43,252 nt of DNA from NCBI GenBank assembly GCA_046484625.1, contig JAWOIO010000244.1, positions 1-43,252 on the forward strand, written 5' to 3'. The notes under the pieces are model-generated. The model saw only the letters and a list, made by a program, of their open reading frames with translations, was not told where the DNA came from and made no database searches. Source of the stretch: DASUAO01 sp046484625 (lineage in GTDB: Bacteria > Actinomycetota > Acidimicrobiia > IMCC26256 > PALSA-555). Numbering within the stretch: the first letter of the stretch is position 1; each line of letters starts with the position of its first letter. This document shows, piece after piece, positions 8,468-15,864 of the stretch. A program made the position numbers and the translations under genes.

Positions 8468-8545
8468 ACGACCCGTCAGGCTTGCATGCTTCTCAGGCCA
8501 CCGCCGTCCTGACCGCGCGTGCAGAGGCGTCGGCGCACCCCGGGC

Positions 8546-9007
8546 TCAGCCCATCATCTCGTTCATGCGCGCTTCCATGTCCTCGGGCGACACGTCCTCG
8601 ATGTGGGTCGCGAGGTTCCAGCTGTGGCCCCACGGGTCCGTGATCGTGCCGGACCGGTCGCCGTAGAACTTGTCGCTGACCGGCTCCGTGATCGTCGCGC
8701 CGGCGTCGACCGCCTTGGCGGCGGTCGCGTCGGCGTCCTCGACGAAGAGCATGAGCGACATCGGTGTGCCACCCACGGTCTTCGGGCTCAGCGCGCCCAT
8801 CTCGGGGGACTCATCGGCGAGCATGACGACCGAGTCGCCGAACTGGATCTCGGCGTGGCCGACCTTGTCGTCGGGCGCGGGCAATCGCATCCGCTCGGTC
8901 CCGCCGAGGATGCTGCAGTAGAAGTCGATCGCCGCGGCGGCGCCGTCGATGTAGAGGTACGGGGTGATCCGCGGGTATCCGTCGGGGATGGGCTTCACCT
9001 TCGCCAT
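8546..9007 (-). CDS. VOC superfamily protein (PhnB/glyoxalase-like)
   Basis: A 153-residue protein with two beta-alpha-beta-beta-beta modules: RITPYLYIDGAAAAIDFYCS in the first half, and MSLMLFVEDADATAAKAVD followed by DRSGTITDPWGHSWNLATH in the second. This is the layout of PhnB-like vicinal-oxygen-chelate proteins, which are typically small dimers that may bind a metal. The actual reaction is unknown. The ATG at 9007 has GAGGAG seven bases upstream. It is transcribed away from the broken GNAT gene. Confidence 0.85.
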   Translation of the reverse strand: MAKVKPIPDGYPRITPYLYIDGAAAAIDFYCSILGGTERMRLPAPDDKVGHAEIQFGDSVVMLADESPEMGALSPKTVGGTPMSLMLFVEDADATAAKAVDAGATITEPVSDKFYGDRSGTITDPWGHSWNLATHIEDVSPEDMEARMNEMMG

Positions 9008-9041
9008 GGAATGCTCCTCGAGCCGAACAGACGTTCGTGCG

Positions 9042-9071
9042 AGCCTACGAAATGCTCGCGTGGATCGTCAA
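9042..9071 (-). promoter_or_regulatory. Putative sigma-70-type promoter of the VOC gene
   Basis: On the minus strand TTGACG (9071-9066), an 18-base spacer and TAGGCT (9047-9042) form a good actinobacterial housekeeping promoter. It would start a transcript with a leader of roughly 30 bases that includes the GAGGAG ribosome binding site. Confidence 0.5.
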
Positions 9072-9092
9072 CTCCATCGGTACGCTCCCGCG

Positions 9093-9516
9093 ATGTCGAT
9101 CCGCCGGGCGACCGCCGACGACCGAGCGGTGTCGGTGCAGACCGCCGTTCGAGCCTTCGCGTCGGACCCGTTCATCCGGTACCTCACGCCCGACGACGAT
9201 CGGTACGACGCAGACGCGACGAGGTTCTTCGGCCTGTTGTTCGACACCCGACTCGCCGGGGGAGACATGTGGTGCACCGACGACTGTGCCGCGGTCGCAC
9301 AGTGGAACCCACCGGGGGGCAACCGGATGGGCGGCGACTGGGTCGACGCGCAGTGGGACGCCGTCGCGCCCGAGCTCCATCCCGCGACGGTCCCAGGTGT
9401 CGAGGCGCGAGGCGAACGTCGCGTTCTACGCGCGCCACGGGTTCGCCACGCACGTCGAGGTCGACCTGCCCGATGGCCCCCACATCTGGATGCTGGTGCG
9501 CCCTCCACGCCCGTGA
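9093..9516 (+). pseudogene. GNAT acetyltransferase remnant (internal deletion and frameshift)
   Basis: The frame from ATG 9093 reads as the N-terminal half of a GNAT protein (SIRRATADDRA, then DPFIRYLTPDDDRYD, then VAQWNPPGGNRMGG). From about 9409 a different frame reads as the GNAT C-terminus, with ANVAFYARHGFATHVEV and then LPDGPHIWMLVRPPRP to the TGA at 9516. The central acetyl-CoA-binding segment (motif A, normally R/Q-x-x-G-x-G/A) is absent from both frames. Roughly 60-70 codons therefore seem to have been lost with a change of phase. A TACGCT hexamer six bases before the ATG suggests a relic leaderless promoter. An assembly error is an alternative. Confidence 0.75.
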
Positions 9517-9583
9517 CGTCGGGGTTACTGTTCGGGCTTCACGCCACCATTCGGGTCGGCGTCGCGCGCAGTCGGAGGCACCC

Positions 9584-9877
9584 ATGGCCGGATACGGCAT
9601 CACCAACTACTTCAAGGGCGGCACGAAGGCGCAGTACGACGCCACGGTCGCGGCGGTGCACCCCGACGGGGGCAAGGGGTTGCCGCCCGGACAGTCGCAC
9701 CACTTCGCGGGTGAGACCGGCGACGGGTTCGTAGTCGTCGCGATCTGGGACTCGAAGGCGAAGTGGGAGGCGTTTCGGGACGCGACGCTCGTCCCCGTCC
9801 TCACGAGCGCCGAGGGTGTGCTCCCGGGGCCTCCCGCCGAGACGGACTTCGAGGTCCACAACGAGATGCACGCCTGA
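9584..9877 (+). CDS. Small hypothetical protein, dimeric alpha/beta-barrel-like
   Basis: A 97-residue protein starting MAGYGITNYFKGGTKAQYD, with HHFAGETGDGFVVVAIWDSK followed by WEAFRDATLVPVL. The strand-helix-strand-strand-helix pattern and the sentence-like VVAIWDSKAKWEAF are typical of the ferredoxin-like dimeric alpha/beta-barrel (ABM/YdhR) superfamily. The ATG has a GGAGG six bases upstream. It precedes the HMGCS-like fusion but is separated by 74 bases, so shared function is only a guess. Confidence 0.72.
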   Translation: MAGYGITNYFKGGTKAQYDATVAAVHPDGGKGLPPGQSHHFAGETGDGFVVVAIWDSKAKWEAFRDATLVPVLTSAEGVLPGPPAETDFEVHNEMHA

Positions 9878-9951
9878 GCAGATCCCGATCGGGCATCGGT
9901 CGGCTCCGGCCCCGGGAGAGGCTGACATCGGCGTCATAGACTCGGCCGGAT

Positions 9952-11361
9952 ATGCGAGGGATTCTCAGCGCTGCCGGATACGTGCCCTATTGGCGGCTGG
10001 ACCGGGCCCAGATCAGCGCGACCTTCGGGAGCGGGGGCGGCAAGGGCGTTCGCGCGGTCGCGTCGTTCGACGAGGACACCACGACGATGGGCGTCGAGGC
10101 CGCGCGGCTCGCGACGCGGAACCTCCCCGACGACGTCTCGCCGTCACAGCTCTGGTTCGCCACGGTTGCGCCTGCCTATCTCGACAAGACCAACGCGACG
10201 ACGATCCACGCCGCGCTGCGCCTGGACCGCGAGATCCCCGCGCTCGACTGGGGCGGCGCGATCCGTTCCGCGCCCGGAGCGCTCGCCACCGCGCTGCGCG
10301 GCAACGACTCGGTGCTCGTCGTGGCCTCCGACGTGCGCGTGGGGCTCCCGACCAGCGCCGACGAGTCGGCCGGGGGCGACGCCGCCGCCGCGATCGCAGT
10401 CGGATCCGACGCCGACGGTCCGCTCCTCGCCGAGCTCCTCGGCACGGGTACCGCCACGGAGGAGTTCATCGACCGCTGGCGCGTGCCGGGCGACCACCGC
10501 TCGAAGGTGTGGGAGGAGCGCTTCGGGGAGACGAAGTACCTCCCGCTGGGTGAGGAGGCCTGGAACGCGGCGTTGAAGTCGGCCGAGGTGTCGGCCGACC
10601 AGGTCGATCGTCTGATCGTGACGGGCGCCCACGGGCGCTCGGTGCGGGCGATCGGCGGACGGCTCGGTGTCGACAAGGAGAAGCTCGTCGACGACCTGAG
10701 CGCGAGCGTCGGGTTCACCGGCGCGGCGCACGTCGCCCTCCTGCTCACCGCCACCCTCGAGACGGCTGCGCCGGGTCAGATCATCGGAGTCCTTTCGCTC
10801 GCCGACGGTGCCGACGCGTTCCTGTTCCGGGTCACCGACGCGATCACGACCTGGGAGCCGGCGCGCACGATCGCCACTCAGATGGACGCGCGAGCCGACG
10901 TCGCCTACGGCAAGTACCTCTCGTGGCGCGACTGGGTCACCCTCGAGCCGCCGCGTCGCCCCGAGCCGGGACGGATCTCGGGCGCGATCTCCGGCCGCCG
11001 CGAGGACTGGAAGTACGGCTTCGTCGGCTCCCGTGACCGTTCGAGCGGCGCGTTGCACCTCCCGCCGGCACGAGTCTCGATGGAGGGCGGCGCGCTCGAC
11101 GACATGGAGCCTGCGCCGATGTCCGATGCCGTGGGGACCATCGCCACCTTCACGATCGACAAGATCGCGTACTCGCCGAGTCCCCCGATCGTGTTCGCGG
11201 TCGTCGACTTCGAAGGGGGCGGACGGACGGCTGTGGAGCTCTGCGACGTGAACGCCGACGACCTCTCCATGGGCGACCGGGTCGAGATGACCTTCCGTCG
11301 GCTGTTCACTGCCGACGGCATCCACAACTATTTCTGGAAGGCCCGCCCCGTCCGCGGTTGA
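9952..11361 (+). CDS. HMG-CoA-synthase-like protein fused to a DUF35 OB-fold domain
   Basis: A 469-residue fusion. Residues 1-340 follow the archaeal HMG-CoA synthase pattern: GILSAAGYVPYWRL, FDEDTTTMGVEAA, and GFTGAAHVALLLTA near the end. Where that family has its acylated Cys (A-C-K-A-G-T), this protein has GGAIRSAPGAL, with Ile104 in the Cys position. Residues 348-469 are a DUF35/OB-fold domain ending TADGIHNYFWKARPV. Its zinc ribbon (357-380) has none of the four expected cysteines (VGSRDRSSGALHLPPARVS). The thiolase at 11419 follows after 57 bases. In archaea, thiolase, DUF35 and HMGCS form one complex, so this protein may be a non-catalytic or differently catalytic subunit of such an assembly. 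Confidence 0.8.
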   Translation: MRGILSAAGYVPYWRLDRAQISATFGSGGGKGVRAVASFDEDTTTMGVEAARLATRNLPDDVSPSQLWFATVAPAYLDKTNATTIHAALRLDREIPALDWGGAIRSAPGALATALRGNDSVLVVASDVRVGLPTSADESAGGDAAAAIAVGSDADGPLLAELLGTGTATEEFIDRWRVPGDHRSKVWEERFGETKYLPLGEEAWNAALKSAEVSADQVDRLIVTGAHGRSVRAIGGRLGVDKEKLVDDLSASVGFTGAAHVALLLTATLETAAPGQIIGVLSLADGADAFLFRVTDAITTWEPARTIATQMDARADVAYGKYLSWRDWVTLEPPRRPEPGRISGAISGRREDWKYGFVGSRDRSSGALHLPPARVSMEGGALDDMEPAPMSDAVGTIATFTIDKIAYSPSPPIVFAVVDFEGGGRTAVELCDVNADDLSMGDRVEMTFRRLFTADGIHNYFWKARPVRG

Positions 11362-11418
11362 CGGAGCGAGCGTGACGACGGCGGCAGCTGCCGCCCGACA
11401 GCGAACGTCGGAGGGAAC

Positions 11419-12612
11419 ATGGCCTCGCACGGGATCAAGGACCAGGTCGCCATCGTCGGCATGGGATGCACCAAGTTCGGTGAGCACTGGGACAAGGGCA
11501 CCGACGACCTCCTGATCTGGTCGACCGAGGAGGCGATGACGAGCGCCGGCGTCTCGAAGGACGACATCGACGCGTACTGGCTCGGGACGGCGATGTCCGG
11601 TAACTCGGGCCAGACGCTCTCACGGCCTCTCGGCATCACGAAGCCGGTCACACGCGTCGAGAACTACTGCGCCACCGGTTCCGAAGCCATGCGCAACGCG
11701 GCGTACGCGGTCGCATCGGGTGCGTACGACGTTGCCATGGCGGTCGGGGTCGAGAAGGTCAAGGACAGCGGGTACCAGGGGCTCGTCGGCGCGTCCCATG
11801 CACCGACCGACGGCACGACCCGAACGCTCTCGGCGGCTGCGATGTTCGCCATGTGTGCACCCGCGTACGGCAAGAAGTACGGGGTCACCGACGACGAGAT
11901 GCGCGAGGTGCTCGCTCGGATCTCCTGGAAGAACCACCAGAACGGATCGGTGAACGAGCGGGCACAGTTCCGCAAGCCCGTCACGATGGACACGATCTGC
12001 AGCGCGCCGCTGATGGCCGGTGGCCTCCGGGTGTTCGACTGCTCGGGCGTGGCCGACGGATCGGCCGCAGCCGTGATCGTCCGGGCCGAGGACGCGCTCG
12101 AGTACACCGACAAGCCGATCTACATCAAGGGCCTCGCGTTCGTCGCGGGCGACGGCACCGGCAACGCGAACCCGGACTACGACTACACGTGGTTCCCCGA
12201 GATCAACATGGCTGGGAAGGACGCGTACGCCCAGGCCGGGGTCACCGATCCGCGCGCCCAGATCGCGATGGCCGAGGTGCACGACTGCTTCACGCCTGCG
12301 GAGCTCCTCATCTACGAGGACCTCGGCTTCGCCGAGCGGGGCACGGCGTGGAAGGAGGTGCTCAACGGCACCTTCGACCTGCTCGGCGACCTGCCGGTGA
12401 ACCCCGACGGCGGCCTCAAGAGCTTCGGGCACCCGGTCGGGGCGAGCGGCCTGCGGATGTTCTTCGAGAACTGGCTCCAGCTGCGCGGCGAGGCCCCGCC
12501 GGAGCGCACGATCAAGACTGCGGACCGCGGGCTCGGGCTCGTCCACAACCTCGGCGGCTACCCGGGTGAGATGGTCAGCTTCGTCGGGATCGTCGGCAAC
12601 GAGCTCGGCTAG
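11419..12612 (+). CDS. SCP2-type thiolase / lipid-transfer protein
   Basis: A thiolase-fold protein of 397 residues. Cys84 lies in ENYCATGSEA, the nucleophile loop, and the C-terminal half has EVHDCFTPAELL and GGLKSFGHPVGASG, which supply the second catalytic set. The lack of a canonical GGG-AIxxGHP block in its usual form and the DCF motif point to the SCP2/Ltp2 branch. That branch performs thiolysis or retro-aldol cleavage together with a DUF35 partner. The ATG has GGAGGG five bases upstream. Its natural partner is the DUF35-containing fusion just before it. It would supply the carbon-carbon cleavage step missing from the two minus-strand acyl-CoA operons. Confidence 0.88.
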   Translation: MASHGIKDQVAIVGMGCTKFGEHWDKGTDDLLIWSTEEAMTSAGVSKDDIDAYWLGTAMSGNSGQTLSRPLGITKPVTRVENYCATGSEAMRNAAYAVASGAYDVAMAVGVEKVKDSGYQGLVGASHAPTDGTTRTLSAAAMFAMCAPAYGKKYGVTDDEMREVLARISWKNHQNGSVNERAQFRKPVTMDTICSAPLMAGGLRVFDCSGVADGSAAAVIVRAEDALEYTDKPIYIKGLAFVAGDGTGNANPDYDYTWFPEINMAGKDAYAQAGVTDPRAQIAMAEVHDCFTPAELLIYEDLGFAERGTAWKEVLNGTFDLLGDLPVNPDGGLKSFGHPVGASGLRMFFENWLQLRGEAPPERTIKTADRGLGLVHNLGGYPGEMVSFVGIVGNELG

Positions 12613-12642
12613 ACCCCGAAGACCCTCGACGTCAGGACTCCC

Positions 12643-12921
12643 ATGTTCGGCTTGTTCGTCTACCTGCTGTTCGTCGGCGTGATCGCCGGCTTCCTCGCCC
12701 GGTTGCTCGTCCCGGGGAAGATCCAGTTGAGCTTCGGGCAGACGCTGCTCGTCGGGGTCATCGGGTCGTACGTCGGCGGCCTGCTCGGATACCTCATCTT
12801 CAACGAGGATCTCGACGAGGGCGCGCTCCAGGCGTCGGGGATCTTCGGGTCGGTCGTCGGCGCGGTGATCGTCTTGCTCGTCTACCGCAGGTTCTTCGCG
12901 GGCAAACGAGCCGGCGACTGA
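12643..12921 (+). CDS. GlsB/YeaQ/YmgE-type small membrane protein
   Basis: A 92-residue protein with three membrane segments: LFVYLLFVGVIAGFLARLL near the start, LLVGVIGSYVGGLLGYLIF in the middle, and GSVVGAVIVLLVYRRFF at the end. The glycine-rich spacing and GFLARLLVPG are typical of the transglycosylase-associated/GlsB family, often induced by stress in other bacteria. The biochemical role is unknown. It converges on the phosphoribosyltransferase fusion with only six bases between the stops. Confidence 0.88.
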   Translation: MFGLFVYLLFVGVIAGFLARLLVPGKIQLSFGQTLLVGVIGSYVGGLLGYLIFNEDLDEGALQASGIFGSVVGAVIVLLVYRRFFAGKRAGD

Positions 12922-12927
12922 GAGCTC

Positions 12928-14271
12928 TCACCCCGCGCCGGCCGTCCCGGCGCCGAGGTGCTCGTCGAACCACCGTTCTGCGAGGCGCGCGACCGTCTCC
13001 AGCGTGCCGGGTTCCTCGAACAGGTGGGTCGCGCCGGTGACGACGCGGATCTCGCGCGTGCACGACATCCGGGCGGCCGCGTCGTGGTTGAGCGCGAGGA
13101 CCTCCCGGTCGTCGCTCCCGACGATGAGCAGGGTCGGGGCCTGTACCGCCTCGAGGTATCGACCGGCGAGGTCGGGGCGGCCACCACGGGACACGACCGC
13201 GGCAACGGGCGCACCGGGATCCGCGGCGGCCACGAGGGCGGCCGCAGCGCCCGTGCTCGCGCCGAAGTAGCCGATCGGGAGCCCGCGCACCTCGTGCTGG
13301 CCGGCCAGCCACGAGGTGACCGACCGCAGCCGATCGGCGAGCAGCTCGATGTCGAAGACGTTCCTGCGGGCCCGCTCCTCGACGGTCGTGAGCAGGTCGA
13401 ACAGCAGGGTCGCGAAACCGGACGCGCCGAGGTACTCGGCCACGTGCCGGTTTCGCGGGCTGAGGCGGCTGCTGCCGCTCCCGTGGACGAACACCACGAG
13501 CCCCCGCGAGCTCGGCGGGACGTCGAGTCTCCCTGCCAGCGTGATGTCTCCGACAGGGATGGCCACGTCGAGGACCTGGGCCGTCGTGGCACGGCCGGAT
13601 GGGCTCCCGGCCGCGGTGCGCTCGTGGGCACGGGAGAGCAGCGCCACGACGTCTTCGTCCGAGGTCTGGGTGAAGTCGTCGTACCAGTAGCCGATCGCGC
13701 GCATGAACTCGGGCGTCTCGAGGGCGATCACGTCGTCCGCGACGCCGGCGAGGTCGCGCACGGCCTCGGGCGCGGCGACGGGCACCGCGAGCACGACGCG
13801 CGCCGCTCCGTGTGCGCGCGCGACCTGGACCGCGGCGCGTGCCGTGCCGCCGGTCGCGACCCCGTCGTCGACGATGATCGCCGTGCGTCCCTCGATCGGC
13901 ACCGGAGGACGATCGCCACGGAACCGTTGGACCCGACGTTCGAGCTCGGCGCGCTCTCGATGCTCGACCACTTCGACGGCGCTTGGGGTCACCCCGGCGC
14001 GCCGGACCATCTCGAGGTCGAGCACGCGGACGCCGTCTTCGCCGATCGCGCCCATCCCGAGCTCGGGCTGGGAGGGCACGCCGAGCTTGCGGACCACGAT
14101 CACGTCCAGGGGCGCGCCGAGCGCGTCCGCGACCTCGGCCGCGACGGGTACGCCGCCACGTGGCAACCCGAGCACCACCACGTCCGGACCTGCGTACGCG
14201 GCAAGTGCCCCGGCGAGTCGTCGTCCCGCTTCCCGTCGGTCGCGGAACCGCCGCTCAGTCACGCGTCTCAC
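12928..14271 (-). CDS. Phosphoribosyltransferase-alpha/beta-hydrolase fusion
   Basis: A 447-residue two-domain protein. Residues 1-215 are a type I phosphoribosyltransferase with LGLPRGGVPVAAEVAD, VVRKLGVPSQPELGMGAIGE and the PRPP loop IIVDDGVATGGTARAA. Residues 230-447 are a dienelactone-hydrolase-like alpha/beta hydrolase with FVHGSGSSRLSPRN, the nucleophile elbow GASTG, the acid in VGSDDREV and the His in GATHLF. Both active sites look complete. This domain order is found in a family of uncharacterised bacterial proteins, and the substrate is unknown. The start is GTG at 14271 or GTG at 14262. It follows the 70-residue DxDxDG gene after three bases, so the two probably share a transcript. 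Confidence 0.87.
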   Translation of the reverse strand: MRRVTERRFRDRREAGRRLAGALAAYAGPDVVVLGLPRGGVPVAAEVADALGAPLDVIVVRKLGVPSQPELGMGAIGEDGVRVLDLEMVRRAGVTPSAVEVVEHRERAELERRVQRFRGDRPPVPIEGRTAIIVDDGVATGGTARAAVQVARAHGAARVVLAVPVAAPEAVRDLAGVADDVIALETPEFMRAIGYWYDDFTQTSDEDVVALLSRAHERTAAGSPSGRATTAQVLDVAIPVGDITLAGRLDVPPSSRGLVVFVHGSGSSRLSPRNRHVAEYLGASGFATLLFDLLTTVEERARRNVFDIELLADRLRSVTSWLAGQHEVRGLPIGYFGASTGAAAALVAAADPGAPVAAVVSRGGRPDLAGRYLEAVQAPTLLIVGSDDREVLALNHDAAARMSCTREIRVVTGATHLFEEPGTLETVARLAERWFDEHLGAGTAGAG

Positions 14272-14274
14272 GGG

Positions 14275-14487
14275 TCACATCTCGATGACGTCGACGATCT
14301 CGATGGTGCTGGGGCTGCCGTCGTCGCCGATCCCGCTGTCGACCTCGGTCGTCACCTCGACGATGTCGTCGACGCCGTCGCCGTCGAGATCCATGCCCCG
14401 GGTCTGGGTCGTCCGGACCGCATCGGGAACCCCGTCGCCGTCCAGGTCGAGGTACTCGGTCGTGACGCTCTCGTCGTCCATCTGCAT
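14275..14487 (-). CDS. Small acidic DxDxDG-repeat (EF-hand-like calcium-binding) protein
   Basis: A 70-residue, strongly acidic protein with two copies of a DLDGDGV loop (YLDLDGDGVPDAV and GMDLDGDGVDDIV), each followed by a short beta-like stretch. Such loops bind calcium in dockerin, thrombospondin type 3 and EF-hand-like proteins. No signal peptide is present, so it seems cytoplasmic. The ATG at 14487 has a near-perfect AGGAGG six bases upstream, which supports it as a real, well-translated gene despite its size. It lies three bases before the phosphoribosyltransferase-hydrolase gene. Function is unknown. Confidence 0.75.
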   Translation of the reverse strand: MQMDDESVTTEYLDLDGDGVPDAVRTTQTRGMDLDGDGVDDIVEVTTEVDSGIGDDGSPSTIEIVDVIEM

Positions 14488-14493
14488 GGGCCA

Positions 14494-14499
14494 CCTCCT
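14494..14499 (-). promoter_or_regulatory. Strong Shine-Dalgarno of the 70-aa DxDxDG gene
   Basis: AGGAGG on the minus strand lies six bases before the ATG at 14487. It is one of the best ribosome binding sites in the window and supports this start. Confidence 0.7.
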
Positions 14500-14558
14500 G
14501 TCACCCCCACGATCGACGACCTCCTGTCGTCGCGCCAGGGCCGGAGGTCCTTCTCAGA

Positions 14559-14581
14559 CCGGCCTGGTTCAGCCAGGCCGG
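14559..14581 (-). terminator. Hairpin spanning the stop codon of the YcaQ-like gene
   Basis: CCGGCCTGG and CCAGGCCGG form a perfect 9-bp stem around a 5-base loop that contains the TGA of the YcaQ-like gene. No U-run follows on the minus strand, so it would be an actinobacterial hairpin-only terminator or an attenuator before the 70-aa gene. Its role is inferred. Confidence 0.4.
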
Positions 14582-15768
14582 GCGCGCAGTGCCGGGGCCA
14601 GATCTCCTCGTGGCTGGATCGCCACGTCGTCGAGCCCGAGCCACGACGCCATCGTGCGGAGCTCGTCGGCGAGGTGGTCGGAGACCTCGTCGTGATCGAC
14701 CCCGGCCTCGGCCCAGGCCGACTGGACGAGCAGCCGCGACCCCGCGCGGTCGGCCTTGAGGTCGACCCGAGCGACGAAGCGATCGCCGAGCAGGAACGGG
14801 AGCACGTAGTACCCGAACACGCGCTTGGGCTTCGGGACGTAGATCTCGATCCGGTAGGTGAAGCCGAAGATCCGCTCGACGCGGTCGCGCTCCCACATGA
14901 CGGAGTCGAACGGCGAGACGAGCGCACTGGCGCGGATCCAGCGGGGGAGACGGGCGTCGGGGTGCAGGTAGGCCGGATCCTTCCAGCCCTCCACCGTGAC
15001 GCGCTCGACGACGCCGTCGTCGGCCATCTCCTCCAGGAGCAGTCGGACCTCCTTGATCGGGAGGCGGAAGTAGTCGCCGAGATCCTTCGCGGTCCCGACC
15101 CCGTGCCCACGGGCGGACCGTTCGAGCAGGGCCACCATCGCGTCGTGGCGATCGGGGGTGGCGCGTTCGAGCACCGCGGCAGGAATCACGTCGGCCGGGT
15201 CGCAGTAGGCGCGCTCGAAGGTGTTCGGACGCCGCACCGCACCGACGCGACCGACGAAGAAGAGGTGCTCGAGCGATCGCTTGGTGTCGCCCCACCCCCA
15301 CCACGGCCCCTTCTTGGTCGCACCCTTCTCGAGGTCTCCCGCGCTCGCCGTGCCGCGTTCGACCACCGCGGAATGGAGCGCGTCGAAATGGGCGTCGGCC
15401 TTGTCCGCCGCGTGGTCGCGCATTCCCGACCATCGGTGGTCGCCCGCCATCCGCCACCGGAGCAGAGGGTGCAGATCGGCCTGGATCAACGACGCCTCGT
15501 GACCCCAGTACTCGAACGCCTCGTGGTCGACGTACGCGAAGCGGTCGAGCAACGCCCGGTCGTAGGGGCCGAGTCGCGAGAACAGGGGGAGGTAGTGGCT
15601 CCGGACCAAGACGTTGACGGAGTCGATCTGGATGAGACCCAGGCGCTCGAAGACGGCACGGAGGTGGCGACGGGTGATGCGCCCACTCGGGCGGGGTGTG
15701 GCGAACCCCTGCGCTGCGAGGGTGATCCGCCGCGCCTGTGCCGCCGAGAGCGACTGGGGACGGGCCAT
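14569..15768 (-). CDS. YcaQ-like winged-helix protein (crosslink-repair DNA glycosylase family)
   Basis: A 399-residue protein. The N-terminal part has LSAAQARRITLAAQGF and the family signature QIDSVNVLVRSHYLPLFSR, in which the Q-x-D residues are the proposed catalytic motif of YcaQ/AlkX glycosylases. EAFEYWGHEASLI and the C-terminal GFTYRIEIYVPKPKRVFGYY are also typical. Known members unhook interstrand crosslinks and bulky alkyl lesions, though activity here is not shown. The ATG at 15768 was chosen because the open frame upstream overlaps the divergent MDMPI-fold gene. The hairpin at 14559-14581 spans its stop. Confidence 0.87.
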   Translation of the reverse strand: MARPQSLSAAQARRITLAAQGFATPRPSGRITRRHLRAVFERLGLIQIDSVNVLVRSHYLPLFSRLGPYDRALLDRFAYVDHEAFEYWGHEASLIQADLHPLLRWRMAGDHRWSGMRDHAADKADAHFDALHSAVVERGTASAGDLEKGATKKGPWWGWGDTKRSLEHLFFVGRVGAVRRPNTFERAYCDPADVIPAAVLERATPDRHDAMVALLERSARGHGVGTAKDLGDYFRLPIKEVRLLLEEMADDGVVERVTVEGWKDPAYLHPDARLPRWIRASALVSPFDSVMWERDRVERIFGFTYRIEIYVPKPKRVFGYYVLPFLLGDRFVARVDLKADRAGSRLLVQSAWAEAGVDHDEVSDHLADELRTMASWLGLDDVAIQPRGDLAPALRARPG

Positions 15769-15864
15769 CAGAGGAGTCGACCATTCCCGGTGTCGGGGTC
15801 GCAACCGCCGACTGCCCGCAGGTCGAGCGCAGCTCCTCGTACGATCGGTCGCGGAGGTTGCCAG

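Noticed and set aside
9922..9942. CTGACA and TAGACT before the HMGCS-like gene considered as a promoter
   Set aside because: The two hexamers are only nine bases apart, too close for a housekeeping promoter. TAGACT alone could be a -10 element, but its nine-base distance to the ATG is longer than in the leaderless set.
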